Made by a program: the position numbers and the translations under genes
Part shown: positions 22,070 through 36,600 of the stretch, piece after piece
Numbering within the stretch: the first letter of the stretch is position 1
Layout of the letters: each line of letters begins with the position of its first letter
Notes under the pieces: model-generated
What the model saw: the letters and a program-made list of their open reading frames with translations, nothing else
Databases searched by the model: none
Told to the model about the DNA's origin: nothing
DNA from: Anisakis pegreffii
Lineage: Eukaryota; Nematoda; Chromadorea; Rhabditida; Anisakidae
Assembly (NCBI GenBank): GCA_035041965.1
Contig: JAPYMA010000440.1
Location: forward strand, 1 to 64,000
Direction: 5' to 3'
Length of the DNA stretch: 64,000 bases

Positions 22070-24592
22070 CTTAAATTAAGAACAATTCAGTGAAAGCTGA
22101 TAAAACTATGAAAAAAGAAATCAGTGTAGCTGATATAAACTCATGGCATGCATGAATCAAGTTGCTAATTCAATAATGACCTGTATCCATGTCGGATGAG
22201 GGTTCTCTTCGAACCATTTCTCAAGAACCGGTAATTCAGTGAGCGGATCGAACATTAGTCTCGACCTTGCGACAGTACTTGATGGTGTCTGGGATTGACT
22301 CAACTGACCATTCGATGACATCCCATTGGAGGCAGATGAAGGTCTGGGTTTAGGTGATGTTGACGCTAGACTACCATTCAGATCAAGTGATAACTCTGGT
22401 GATGAAGTAGTCGATTCCTTCAATTCCATTTTATTCACTGACTGGATTAGAACTGTCTGCTTTTTCCAAATCTATTATGGGACATTATAGAAACCGATTT
22501 GATGAATCATAGAAACTTTAAAATTGTTGCGATCCCGTGATTTAATATTGAAATTCAGGTCGTTGAACCATTCAATTAGTTCAGGCAACGCATAGATGTG
22601 ATGGTTTTTTTTTAATCGAGTAAAATTCAGTGATATCCATCAGGGAATGAATGAAGTGAAGAATGGGCAGTTGATAAGATCTAACTTTAAAACAGCCCCT
22701 CAGTTTGAATATTCATATCATTGTTCTTATTAATATCAAGTAATGCAATGTAATACGACCTTGAAATGAGATAAACGCAGCGATGGATAAAATTTGTTTC
22801 TTTTCATTTTATAAAATGTCATCTATCTCAACTTTCTTCTTACCATTCATTCAAACAAATACACAAATACGCATATCAGTAAAGGAATGAATCATTCGTT
22901 CATTTATCATTTCAGACAGTAGTTCCTTTCAGAACTCCACTTTAAATATCAATCAAAACTCAATTAGAACAATGCTTAATTCACTCACTGTGACCTTTTA
23001 AAAAACGACTACGATGATAACACCATCACAGTTCTGTAACTGACTCTAACAATAAATTCTTAAGACTGTCCCTTTCTTGCGACAACAGAATAAGCACTAA
23101 CTGACACTCGAATTCAATGAGCGAAAAGTGCACCTGTTTCATGGCTTCTTGCTCGGATCCATTATCGCTGACACTGTGAACGGATGCATCATCGTTCGGC
23201 GTTGGTGAGTCAGACCCGCCATCGATACGTTGGAATTCCTTAAGTGCACAGAATTATCACTGAAATACTCGATCGAAAACTTGCTTGCTGAGGATTTTTG
23301 ATAGTTTGCGATAATCGGAAATAATCTGAAGCGATAGATAAATTCTGTTGAAGCGTATCAAAAATGAGAAATAAGTCAATTCCAGCGGTTTTAAAAGGAC
23401 AATGTTGCTAATAAAATGTTCAATCATGAAACTCTTGATGTAAAATAAAGACCCTTCGAGAAGGAGCATACGATTACGCAACAGAGTTGATCTTATTAAT
23501 GCTTAAAGCTTAACTTTAATCAATTCACTACAAATATCCATTTCTAAGCGTATGCTGTGCTCTATTTAGACCTATTTTCCTATTCATTACATCAGTATTT
23601 CCACTGAAGGCTTTAACTAAAAGAAGCAGTTAAGACTAGCGTTCATCGGGGGGCAATTTTTTGCTCGGGGGGGGGAGAGGTTCCCGTCGGAGAATGACCG
23701 ATCCCCACGTTCCCCGACGGGGAGGACGGGGAGCACTTCAGCTCAATTTTTTAAACAAAATTTCACTTTTTGAAAGATTCTCCTTCTTTTTTTAAGTAGT
23801 TTTCTTTCAAGTGCACCTTATACTCACATTTCAAAACAAAAAACAAGACAATATTGAAAATGTTGCAGCGGTCTTTCATCATTTTCAATTAAATGCTCGC
23901 GATATTCGTGAAGGTTCGCGCTACCCGTCGGGGAGGACAGGGAGCTCGTTCTCCCCGTCCGGGAGCGAAAGTGGACCGGGGGGGGGTCCCGCAAAAATGT
24001 CGGGGAGGAAACTGCACGAGGGGTAGCGCTCCCCGCGTTCCCTGCCGGGGTCCCCGTTCCCCGAAGAACACTACTTAAGACTGGTGTCCGTTAGGGAACG
24101 GATTCCACGTCAGAGATCAGGTTCCCCGATAATTTTGCTTTCCGACTCCTTAGTCACAATCCCCTCTCCGGACGAATTGCTCCCCGCGGGGACCCCCATT
24201 CGAGAAGTTCGCTTCCCGAGTTTTTGTCGGGTACCTCCTCGTCCACTCTGCTCCCCGACGGGGTCACCCCCAGCCAGAAACCTGCTCCCCGACGAACACT
24301 ACTCAAAACTGTGTTCGTTGAAATCTTTCAGTCTGTGAGCGAAATCCCTTCGACTGAAACAGGAACAGTGAGAATTTATGCGTATATTTGCTTATTGGGT
24401 TGGTTGTTGCGGGTGGATAGAAGATGGTTTTATTACGATCGTAAAGATCGAATTGAGAATAGCGTTCATAATAGCTCGTATGTTGACTGTGCTTCACAGT
24501 CCTTCCTATATGCAAGGATATCAATTCAGTTAACAGTCATACATCTTATACATGCTTTGTGCACACATTTATCTAGCAGTTTCATGCTACAA

Positions 24593-24676
<84 letters not shown>

Positions 24677-27600
24677 GTAGCATATATCCTGTCCTTTTAT
24701 CATAACTCTTTGTTAGTTATGTTTGTTAATCATATTGAGCAAGATCTTTTGTATTACAATATGGTGTATTTGAAATAACAACAATACCCATTTTCGATGA
24801 CAATTTCATGTAACTTTATGGAATTATGTAATACTATCGCTACGCAATTCACAGATAATATGTATTCGCAAAGCAACTCTGACTAATCAATGACTATGAG
24901 ATTATGAATTTGCTTTGAAATATCTTCACACAATCCGAACGCATTGTTTAAAAGAATTATATGCACTTCTCTAGAAAACAAGAAATGCGCATAGAACAGA
25001 ATTTAGAGTCTTGTTACGGCTCTTTGCACTGATCAAATTTGGCGAGAAACCTCTAAAAATCATCTATAAAACTGATGGTTATCGCTGATTGAAGAATGCA
25101 AAAATGAATTGAATACTTAAAAATGATTACTTCATTCGTTGGGCCATTTGCTTGTTTATTCTCAAGTAATGAGTTAAAATCAAATTTTGGACGGTAATCG
25201 TTTGGAAGTGTTGTTTGTACGTTCGGAACCAACAGGGACTGTGACATCGACAGACTCTGGAGTGGTGATGCTTGACGATTTTTTGTTGATTGCCTGAAAA
25301 GTCGTTTATTTTTTGACAAATTGTTCAGGTTGCTAATCAAGACAGGTTCATAATAGCTTCAATTAATTATCGAAGGCGCATTACCGAGTATGCATATCCT
25401 CTCAGTAATACAAAGTTAAGCCATACTCGCGATGAACCAATTCTTCAAATGAAGAACAGATAAGCATCCATGACAGCACTGCATGATCGAGACTAAAAAG
25501 CCATCAACTGACCTGTTGGCTGCACGCTGATTCGAGAACCAATTGCATATTTGTTGATAAGTGATCTTTGTATTATGACGTCTATAATTTGAACCATTCA
25601 ACACGTTCATATAATTGATCAGTTTCTGTCGTGATGGATTTTGTTCACTCCGAAACCAACGCTCCAACTTTGGTATTTCTAAGAGCTGATTGAATCTTGT
25701 AGTGAATGGGCTGAAACAAGTTTATCAGTGTTATTCATGTAATTTTTCGACTGAAAATTTACTAAATGATTCTTCCGCAATCAATTCGATGAAAATTATC
25801 CTATTCGATACCCCCAATGCCTTCACCATACAGTTTCCTTAGAAAATCGCATCAACCCTACTAAAAATTCCATATCCCAATACAAGACTGATTTAGCAGT
25901 TCAACCATCCAAAATACAAAGTGTGGGGACATTTATACCTAATAATGAGAGATTGGGGTGATGTATCTTGAACACTGCTGGCCTAGATGAAGCTATCAAT
26001 AAGGTCCCTCAGATGGATTTCTAATATTCTTCTTCGAAACGCATTAGTGCATAAACGTTTTTGGATAGCCGAAGCTAATCGGGCGTGTCGGCTCAATAGA
26101 GGCCAATATAAACATGCAGTTAGGCTGTTTGATCTTGAGATGCTCCTAAGATAATCCCTACTGCAGCTAATCAAATCCCCGGCTGACGCTAAGCATACCC
26201 CAAAACGACATGCTACACCGCACTGATCCATCCATTTTTACGTATACTCATTTCAAACAAATCCATCTTCCACGCACCAGCCAAATGCTATGGTATTTAT
26301 AATATCTAATGCAACACAAATCTTTGTTCTTTCCCACTCCTCTCATTTCAAACAAATCCATCTTATACGCACCAGCCAAATGCTATGGTATATCTAATGC
26401 AACACAAATCTTTATTCTTTCGCACTCCGTTCACTTCATATCCCAATTTCTGAAACACCGACCATCATTCACTCTTTGCATATCATTTATATTATTCAAC
26501 CACCAAAAAACGCTCTTCTCAAAACATCACAACAGGTAACATTATGAACACTGATATTACATAGACCTTATGTTATCTCAATAATCCGTTAGAGGTATTA
26601 TACATGATCACTCTCAAACTGCTCTATATCACCAACTACATCGTCATTTAACCTATCAAAACAAGCATCATCTTACACTAACGAATAACAGTACAATCTC
26701 CCAGTTTTGTTTCCATGACGGCTATCTGAATTTGTCTTGCGCAGCTGAATTTTACACGTATTTGAGTACCATAAGACAAAGGATAGATCTAGAGTGGCAA
26801 TCTGCGGATTTCAGTACACTTGAAAGTGTAACAGTGAACGATGGTCATTGAAAGTGATAATTTCATGGTTAAACTCGCAATATCCGGCTATTAAATAGCT
26901 TAGAACGAAGGTGTACAGATCAGTTTCCGCTTTGAGGGTTTGTTGATCCGCAGTGCAGTTAAGAAATGATCGGAGGAGATTAATTTGCAGTTTGTGATGA
27001 TCAAACTATCCACTCGGTCCCATCAATAAGTGTTCGTCCATCCGTTCACTTTATTGTTTCAAATAATTTGACTAATTTCGATCGCAAAACACTTCTCTCC
27101 ATGTTTTCGCTCACCGTTCATCACTGCACTACCAAAACATTGCTTTTCTTTTGACGATTCATCTTCCCAGCAAACTTATTTCCAATTGTTGATAAGTTTC
27201 ACTAATCTGATAATGCGATGATGCTACAAGATAATGAACGATGAGGAGGCAATATCAAAAGCGGTACTGTAGCCTAAATACTTCACTACTTGCTCACATG
27301 ATACTATATTTCCATTGACAGATCGTTACAAAGTAGATCGACGTGGTTTATGATAATAACGATCGATTTAACAATTGAGTTCAGTGAAGGCATCATCACA
27401 TGCTATAAAACTATTCGTTTATGGCTGTTTATGCCACGGCACGCTGGTCAAAATGTACGAATTGTAATTGAATTCTGATTGCTTCATAGTAAATTATTGC
27501 ATTGTTTACGAAGAAATAACCGTGATGCATGAAACTGAAAAAGTGTTTGAAGATAAGTGTGAGTGTGTGTGTGTGTGTGTACATAGTATGGAATAATACA

Positions 27601-30600
27601 GTGAATTCGGTCGGATGATTGAATAGTGCTGACGGTGATTGGAACTATATTAAAGATCGATCCATCCATCCGATCCGAGTGACATTCGAACGAAACCGGT
27701 CGTTGTTCGGCTGGTTGGTTATGTAATGACATACGTTACGCAATAGATGTCTTTTGCAATCACATCGAAATCGCGCACAGCCAAAAACACACAGCACATA
27801 TATACGCAGATTCTCTTTCTTGAACATTAAGAATTGATGCACATAAAAACTGAATACTGCCAATCGCATAACAATTCATGACCAGGTAGAATAATGCTCT
27901 TATATAATCGATCAAATGCGTTTGATGAATAGGCAGGTAGACTGATGGGTTTTATATGAGACTGGAAGTAGTCCGGCAGATGGATGGATAGATTTTGCTG
28001 ATTGCGATCTTTCTTCTTATTTGCTTCGATTTTTTTTGTCTATCATCGAATTAACTGTACTCTGAACCCATTGTTACAATAATTTTAATAACGTCGTTTT
28101 TGTCGTTTGATTACGTAATCAAATGCAAGCATACAAATCTGTCACATACCACTACTCTCGAAACGTAATTTATTTCGAGATTCATTCGGAAATGAATCGG
28201 AATCAAATTTGGAATTATACCGCATTAACTCATCAAAAAAGTGTGCCCTGATGGTTTCATTGATATGCTTCTGATGAATTTAATTCACGTAATGAATGTA
28301 CGGTTCCAATTCAAATGATTTGCTGTGAAAATTTTTGAGTGACGAACGCGGATGGAAAATTTCTTCAAATGTGACGCCTAAAAATCGTTCTCTATAAGTG
28401 TAGATGTGAAACAATCAAGTCTACTTCTTACTTGCCTCTCAAGCAATCAAAAAGGAATCCATCTCAGTTCATCTTCTCATCGCAGCAATAAAACGTAATC
28501 CACGAGAAACTACTCTATGTTCTGTGCTCAAAAACCTTACAAAATCACGAAAACAACTGAAGTCGTGTAGCAGATTACTGAAGCAATGTCTGCACGATTA
28601 TTCCATGCATTTGAATGGAACGAAAATGAATTTGATGCGATAAATTTTCATTCTCCCAGAAATAGACGATATTCTTTTTTTGGATTGGGTCAACGCAGCA
28701 AGTTATGAGTGAAAAAAATAGGATTAGAAGTGCATAAGGATTTGTGAGAGAGAGAGATTCTTTGATGCTTACAAATGAAATGAATAAACTCGCATTTCAA
28801 CTTCGAGTAGACGGATTTGTTATCGTATATATTGTGTATTTGCGTGGCTAAATACAAGCATTTATAATATTTGTATTGATACGAATAAATGTTAGTGAAA
28901 GGGTTTACAGTGAAATTTGGTTGACTGTTGCATTTATGAGTCATTATATGAACAACATTCACAATAATATATCCACACTTCAGACTTCCCAATGAGAAAT
29001 TCAATTTGAGCCTTTTTTATTCAATTCTCGATCGAAAAACTTCCTTTATTCACTCGTTTATTCCCATCACCTTCCGAATAATGACTCGCAATTTGTGAGT
29101 TACATGGAAACGATTTTGAGAAATCTATCAACATCAGTAATACCTTCATGCATAAGTAATCGATGGAACATTCAACTTCTCGCCAATATACGAATGTCTA
29201 ATTCATAAGGTTTTTGCAAGGAATCAATTAAAGATTGCATTTCATGAGTGCCAAATTTATTTGTCATCTTTTAAGAATTGAACTCATCGAGTATGCTTCG
29301 GTTCAATCATATGTGCTCACATCAGAAAAAAGAGTCTAATGATTCACTCACTTTCGATCAAATTCATCGTCAAACTAACGTCACTTCGACAAAAACAATA
29401 ACGAATCACAGATTACAATGAGTTTCACGAGCTGCTGCCATCTTACTGTGGTATCCTTTCACTCATTTCATTCGTTTCAGTAACTTTCACTGTCATTTCC
29501 GTCATCTTCACTCCAGTGAAAGAATTATCGGTAGTAGCGCAAAATCGAACAACGTTTCACCACAAGCGTTTAACCTCTCAACTCATTGAACTACTGCAAT
29601 TCATATGACTGTATGTCATAGGAATCTTCTTCTCCGGTAATCAAGCTGGTCTCAAATAAGACTGCAATACGACGGTGCAAAAAAAATAAAATTCACGTAC
29701 AGCATTAAAAAATTAGATCTCAGATGCAAAGACATGCAGGAAGTTTTTGATAACGCTTATGCTGCCTGAACTGATGGCAGTGTATCTACCGATCATAGCT
29801 GATACCACACTTTGTGCTCGCTAATGATCAAAAACTATCTTATCGTTCGGATAAATTGAAAACATTCTCAATGTGACAAAAGAACGAACTGTATGTCATA
29901 TTCCTCATTCCTGCTCTACCACTCGGCTTATCGTGTACATCGCACATTTCCACTGCATTCACGGAAAATCATAACTGTGCCCATTATGTTGTTCGCACTG
30001 TTCAGTTTTAGATTTATTCGAATGATGAAAGTGAGTAAATTCAAATCATCATCACTAAGCAAATGTTACTATGCTGTTTTTTTTTTGAAAGGATAGTGTG
30101 GCGCCAGCCTTACGGAATCTATTTTTTGTTCGTTTATCTCCGAATTTGTTTGTTTATTTTTGCGCAGACGATGATCCCTGGTCCAATAACATTCGGATAT
30201 CACCCCTCAATTCATGTCTAAACTGCTGGAAAACGAAAAGAACGTCTTAATCGTAGAATACAAAACAGATCTGAATTGAAACAACAATATACAGTAAACG
30301 GTATGTGTGTATATATCTACACAATGTTAATGGATTATTAAGTGAGTGTAAAAGTATTTGCTAATGCATGATCTGAACAAATAGAATATAAATGTTGAAG
30401 TTTAACAACGATCGTTTAGCTGAATGCAATTCACTGCTTTATCCGTCGTGCATACTGTATTATCCCCTTTTTCCACTCTCTTCGAACAACATTCATTCTC
30501 TGCATTATTCCAGCCACAACGCCGGATTATTTAGCCAGTCAGCTATCTTACTCGTTGTGTATATACAATATACACTTACACACAATATACGTACACTCCT

Positions 30601-33600
30601 AACAAGAATCCAAAAAGAGTTCATTCGTTCATAAATACCAACACAAATATAAAAGATACAAATAGCTGATCGTAAATGACAAAATCTAAAATGAGCAATG
30701 ACAAAATAAAACTTATTTTCAATTCTTCGTCATTCAATCAATTTGATGACACCAATAATTTCATTTTCAGTTGAAGACAAAATTAAACAATTGGTAAGTT
30801 GACGAAATGAACAAATTTTTCTACACTGATTGATGCCTCCTATATTTGTGGTACACGAAATGACTAATTATGTATAGATCATTGACATGGTAAGCCAACG
30901 CTGCAAGAACCAAGAACATATACTTCTTGCAAATGTCCACTCATGGATCTCATTCCATTTGAGCAAAAAACTGATTCCAGATAAATGGCTTTTAAAGAGG
31001 TCAAAATAGACGCTTAATGTGTGAATGAATTTCTGCTCCCATTCACATATCTACTTAACACAGTGACTAATGATTTCTGTTAAAATCACTTGATTGCTGA
31101 AAGAGTGAAGGATTTTGATGAAGCAAAGAAAGTTTGCTCGAAGTAATTCAGCCAATCGTTTTGATGGTTCAAGAGATCAAGCAATTCTCAAGGTTTTCAT
31201 TAATTACAGCCAAATCATGAAATTGCAAAGTAGTTTTTTCAGTGATGCCACATTGATGTCTCATGCCTGAGTGATCGAAAGCGATTTGCAAATGAACGAT
31301 GAGATTCAGAGTGAGTATGAGCAGTTATCTTCATTAAAATGCAGAATGATGATAAGTAATTATGAATTTTGATGTTACTGATTTGTTGTTGTTATTGTTG
31401 CTTCGTTATTGGCTGTGAATAAAAACGGATGCAGCTGTTTTGTGAGCAAAATAAATGAATAATTAGTGGACAATAATTTCGTTTTGGGTTATGCGTATGA
31501 ATATGAATGAAGGAACAAAGGATAAAAGAATGTGCAAAACGCAAAACCACTAAGCGAATAATACAGCATAATCTGTTGATATAAATTATGAGATATGCAT
31601 ATACTAGATGTACCATCAAACTGACGGAAATATTATTTCCCTCGTCCGTTCGCGTACAACAATCTCATTTGCATACGTTTAGCTATGCCATCTAACACAA
31701 ATGAATATTCACGCATATCAAAATGCATCATTATGAATTTGCTACTCATCAAAATCATAATGAACATTTTCACACTGTCAAAACAAACAAGTGGAACTAT
31801 TAGTAAGAGATGGTTTATGTCTGAACTAAATTTACCCAGCGCACGAAAACGATTCACAATTCCCATTCAAGAAGCACATTTTCAACTAGTACCTGATGCA
31901 TTCTACTCTCACGGAATTCAACAGTTGTGATGCCATCAAAAGCACTTTATACAAAGGCCGAACTGTCAACGAAACAATGTGATGAAGACACAAGAAAGAA
32001 TGAACCTTTTTTGATTGCTATGTGAATCGTCGAGCTGTTCAAGCCATTCATTGATTGCTTGTATCTGATCGAAATTCAACATCGATGGATCATCACCAGA
32101 TATCACTTGTTGTATTAAATCCTTCAATCAACATTACCTTTCAAAACGTTACTTCACTCCATAATCATCTTATTGAGCAACTACAAGCATACTCATAAAA
32201 CAATTCAAAACTTGATCGATAAGACGTTTCCGACCACAAATTTTCCACTGTGTTTATCAAACAGCATTAACCAAGGCCATCAATAGCTTGCCATAAGCAC
32301 TTCTAACAATGCGTCAATGATCAAAGATATAAACATTATCAATAACAAATTCAGATATTTTCACAATCCTAATAATGAAAATAACAATAATTATTCTATT
32401 TACATAATGACAAATGTATTTTGAGAGGGATCTGATCCGTATGTGGTGAATTCAGGACAAATGAATGAAAAAATGACGAATGATTGGTAGTAACCCTGAT
32501 TTGATGATTGTCAACTGTCGAAAGTAGATGTGGTTGTTTTGAGACGGCTGCTTTCAGAAGACGTTGTTTCAGGTCTGATAAGCACTGTGAACTCGATGAA
32601 TCTGTTGAGGATCTGAAACATTTCATTTTATTAACGTGTCGTTCACAATTACTTTTCAAGTAATCATTCCAGCTGAAGACTGAAAACACTTCATTACAAA
32701 TTCCTACCTGAAATAACGGTCACTTTACTCTTCTACAGATAGATCGCAATCAGATACATTCAAATGAAGCTTCGAAAGGTATTCATATCGGTCATATAGA
32801 AAATGTGTAAGATTATGGAAATTCGGTGATTTGTGCAGTTCGGAATGTTTTTTCATATTTATTCTTACAGATCAAAACGTTACGAATGACCATATACAAC
32901 CAAGCAGATATACAGTAGTAACGCTATCGCCTTCACCTCTGTCCCATAATAAGCATTGAAATCCAATCGCTATTCTTTGCCTCTCCCTCATCACAGATCT
33001 TATTAATCGGCGATATTGAATAAGCATATACTTCTTTCAGTTGTCAATATTTACCCTCATTTAATCCAGTTTCAGTAATACTTAATCTCAATTTATCCAT
33101 CAACAATAACAGCAGCAATCTCATTCGAATGTTTAACAATACCGGATTCGTAAAAAAGCTCAAGTAAACCATACAAAGTGAAATAATTGAACAGTTTCAT
33201 CCGATTCAAGTGAAATGCAGCTGATAGCAAATCTGTTATTGATGTTTCAAAATGTACCACATATGATGCTACTCGAATCCGTTCATCTTGCATTGATTGG
33301 AGTATTCGTTGAGCTCCATTCAAATTCCTAATATCAAACTTTCGTAACAAAGGTTACAACTGAATATTTCATGCTTTGTTCATTCTCCTCTACACATCGC
33401 TACAAATCTCAAGTCAGTGGCTCTCATCGGCAAACGACAGTTCCGAATTGATGGTTTTCAACTGAACTTTTTGATGGAAACTCATTTGTATCCGTAATGC
33501 AACAATACAGACGGTGATTTGTTTCTGAGATCTCTTATTATGCATCAATAAATCCTTCTTTGATCGGAACCATATTCCTCTTCAGTACTACATCAAATCT

Positions 33601-36600
33601 ATGTGTTGCAGTGTTAACATATCTTTGAAATTTTGAGACAAGTGATATTCGATAGCATGCAAAGCCGACTGAATTTTTCGAATCAACTTCATGAATTATT
33701 CCACCTAAACTGATCAAAACATTATAACAACTCAAAACCTGAACTAGAATTATCCGTCATCAAAATGTCATAGAATGATGATTCCTAGGAATTCCTTTCG
33801 CCGAAAAGCACCGAAGAATTTCACTGAAAAAATGACTTTCATACGTAGCGTACTGTGTGCTTTCAGTAAGTCCCACCAGCAGTAGAATATGATCAAAACC
33901 GATTGATTCATCATGATGGATTAACGAAATAAAAATGGATTGAATATTAAATCAAGCATAAATCAATCGAAATTTCATCTAACCGAAACTAATTTGAATA
34001 TTCGATGCTGTTTTCGAAGCGATGTACAAAGTGTGGATAATCAATTCGCTATTATCATCGTCATCAAACATATACAAACGTAACCACCAATTGTACTCAA
34101 TGTGATTTGTGTGTACGTACTCTCAAATGTTCATCAATCCGTTTCGTAAACATTTACACTCGATGTTTCCGTTTAAGCCAGCCATGCATCCATCGAATCC
34201 TCATACATCCACCCCTTTCGACTTTTTGTGCCCTGCTTTTAATGCCACTACCATTCTATATGATTTCAACTATATTTTTGTCGCTCACTGAAAACCCCTG
34301 AACACAATCGATATATCTCAAATTCTGAGACTACAAGTGCAAAAACTTAATGGCTTTCAGCGAGAATGACTTTCGATCGGCAATCATAATAAATCAGAGA
34401 ATATGATCAGTGTTGTGCAATCGCTGAACTTCTTGCATGCAATGATTAATTTCGTCGCAGATTCATTGATATAACGACGATCCAAAAAATCGTCTGATGG
34501 CATTATTTTAATGACACATTGCAGTGATGAAATATCATCTGCATCACCATTACGGTAAATAAAATTTTGATGAAGCTTGACTAAAAGATCGTTATTCAAA
34601 ACTATTTCATTGTAATAATCGCACAAACATTCATTCAAATAACTGGTTTTCTTAAATCACATGCTAAGGAGGAAACCTTGCAGTGAGTATATTGGATGAA
34701 CGAGAATACACAAAGTCAGCACAACACAGCCATGTTCGCTTCGGATGAAATTGTTTCCTATCGCTTCGAATATTCACGTCCGAAAAGATCCAGAAAGAAA
34801 CTCATTGTGCTGTCGTCGATTGGAACAAGATCAAAGAAGGACAATGACGGTGTAATTCCTTGAGGCTTACAGGATAAACGTTATCGTTTATCGGAAACCA
34901 AGTCGTAGTGAGGATTCAGCAAAACACAGCGATGTGTTGTGCTGAATCCATCCAATAGGTTTTTTTTTAAAGATTGGTTCCAGTAGGTGAAATTATTTTC
35001 GTCCGATAAATGAAATATCACTATATATTAGGCGAGGTTCCGTTACTGAATTGCTGAACAAAGCTAAAAAGGTAAAAAAAAATCAGAGAGGAATGATGCT
35101 CCAGAAAATATATTTCGTAATAAAATTTGGATGAATCAGAAAAGAATTGAAAAAATACTTAGAGAACGAACAGAAGGAAAGGGGGAATAAAAGAGACGAG
35201 AGGATGACAGAATGAAAATAAAATGAAGACCCAATTTTCATTTGCAATAAGGCAACTTGACTGAGTGATCGTTTATGATCATAGATAGAAGAGGAAATTT
35301 TCAATACATCCTAAGAGAGCTATTTGGATTCGTCTTCAACTACTAAATTTCAAAAAGAATTCTACGAAAAGCACCTCAATAAGCTTAATTAATTGGCAAT
35401 CAATAATGCGACAGTTCAATATGATCAATCAACAGAGATGTTCATCTGACAGTTAATCGTGGCTTTCAACACCTGTGCCGGATGCCAACACTTATGCTCA
35501 CAAAATCAATGCTCAAATGGGACCATCCATTATGACATTAGCTCGGACGTGGAATGAATAAGAGGATCATACGTACAGATGTTCTGTTTCGAATGAACAT
35601 CCGGATGAAATCTTTTCACAAAATAATTTTCGCGTGTGACCAACTGTCAAATGTTAACTTCTTAGGAGAAAAAATTAATTTTTGCATGGGAAAGATGAAA
35701 GTTTCCCATGAAGAGGTTTTTTTAAAGAGTGATTCCAATAGGCGAAATTATTTTGTTGCAGTAAATGAATTACCGTTCTATATTTTCGACAACAATTACC
35801 GTTCTGAATTACTGAACAAACGTTAAAATGTGAAAACATTAAAAAGAAATGCAGCTCCAGAAAACATGTTTCATAACCAAGTTTGAGGAAGATTATCAGA
35901 CAGAGGATTTCTTCACGGTCCTTGCGAATGAAGCATGAGAAGTGTTTAAAGAATATGTAATTATTCGCAGTCAACAATTACTTCAAAAATCTTATTGGTG
36001 TGTAATTATGCACTATTCTTCCGTGTGTTATTCTCGTTGTACACCGTAATATTTATTCGCTGAGAGTTTCTCAACTCTAAAACTCGATATGACCATTTAC
36101 ATAATTCAAAATAAACGATGCATCAAAAAAGCATTCGTCTCTTCACAAATGTCAAACAGTGTGGCATTTTACAAATTCATAAATTCTTTCTTTTTCCGCT
36201 GATGGATCAACTTGGAATGTGCTTTAGCTATTTGACTGTCTGATTTGTCAAATGTTAGCATACAATTGTAACATTTCATTAATCGCAAATATTTCACTTT
36301 TCACTGATATGAAAAGGATTGATGTTGTATGACAGACGTGTGATAAAAGCGAAAGGATAGACATCGAAGGACATAATAAACGATGGAATGAATAATAATT
36401 AGAAGAGGTGTTTTTGTATACATATACGTATACGTATACATCTATAAACCAAACATTTGAGATGTGGTGAATGCTTGTATGTGACAAATAAATGCAAATA
36501 TCGATAAAGCATAAATTGATCGTGATTCGAATCACAACAAATTCGATTTGTATTTATAATGGTTTTGGGATTGATTCCATACGACTGATTCTTGTTGTAA

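Noticed and set aside
23889..24338. Arg/Gly/Pro-rich frames on both strands
   Set aside because: They arise from the GC-rich repeat block, where stop codons are rare in every frame.
24586..24700. Long Tyr-Ile frame in the TA tract
   Set aside because: It is a translation of the (TA)n microsatellite, not a protein.
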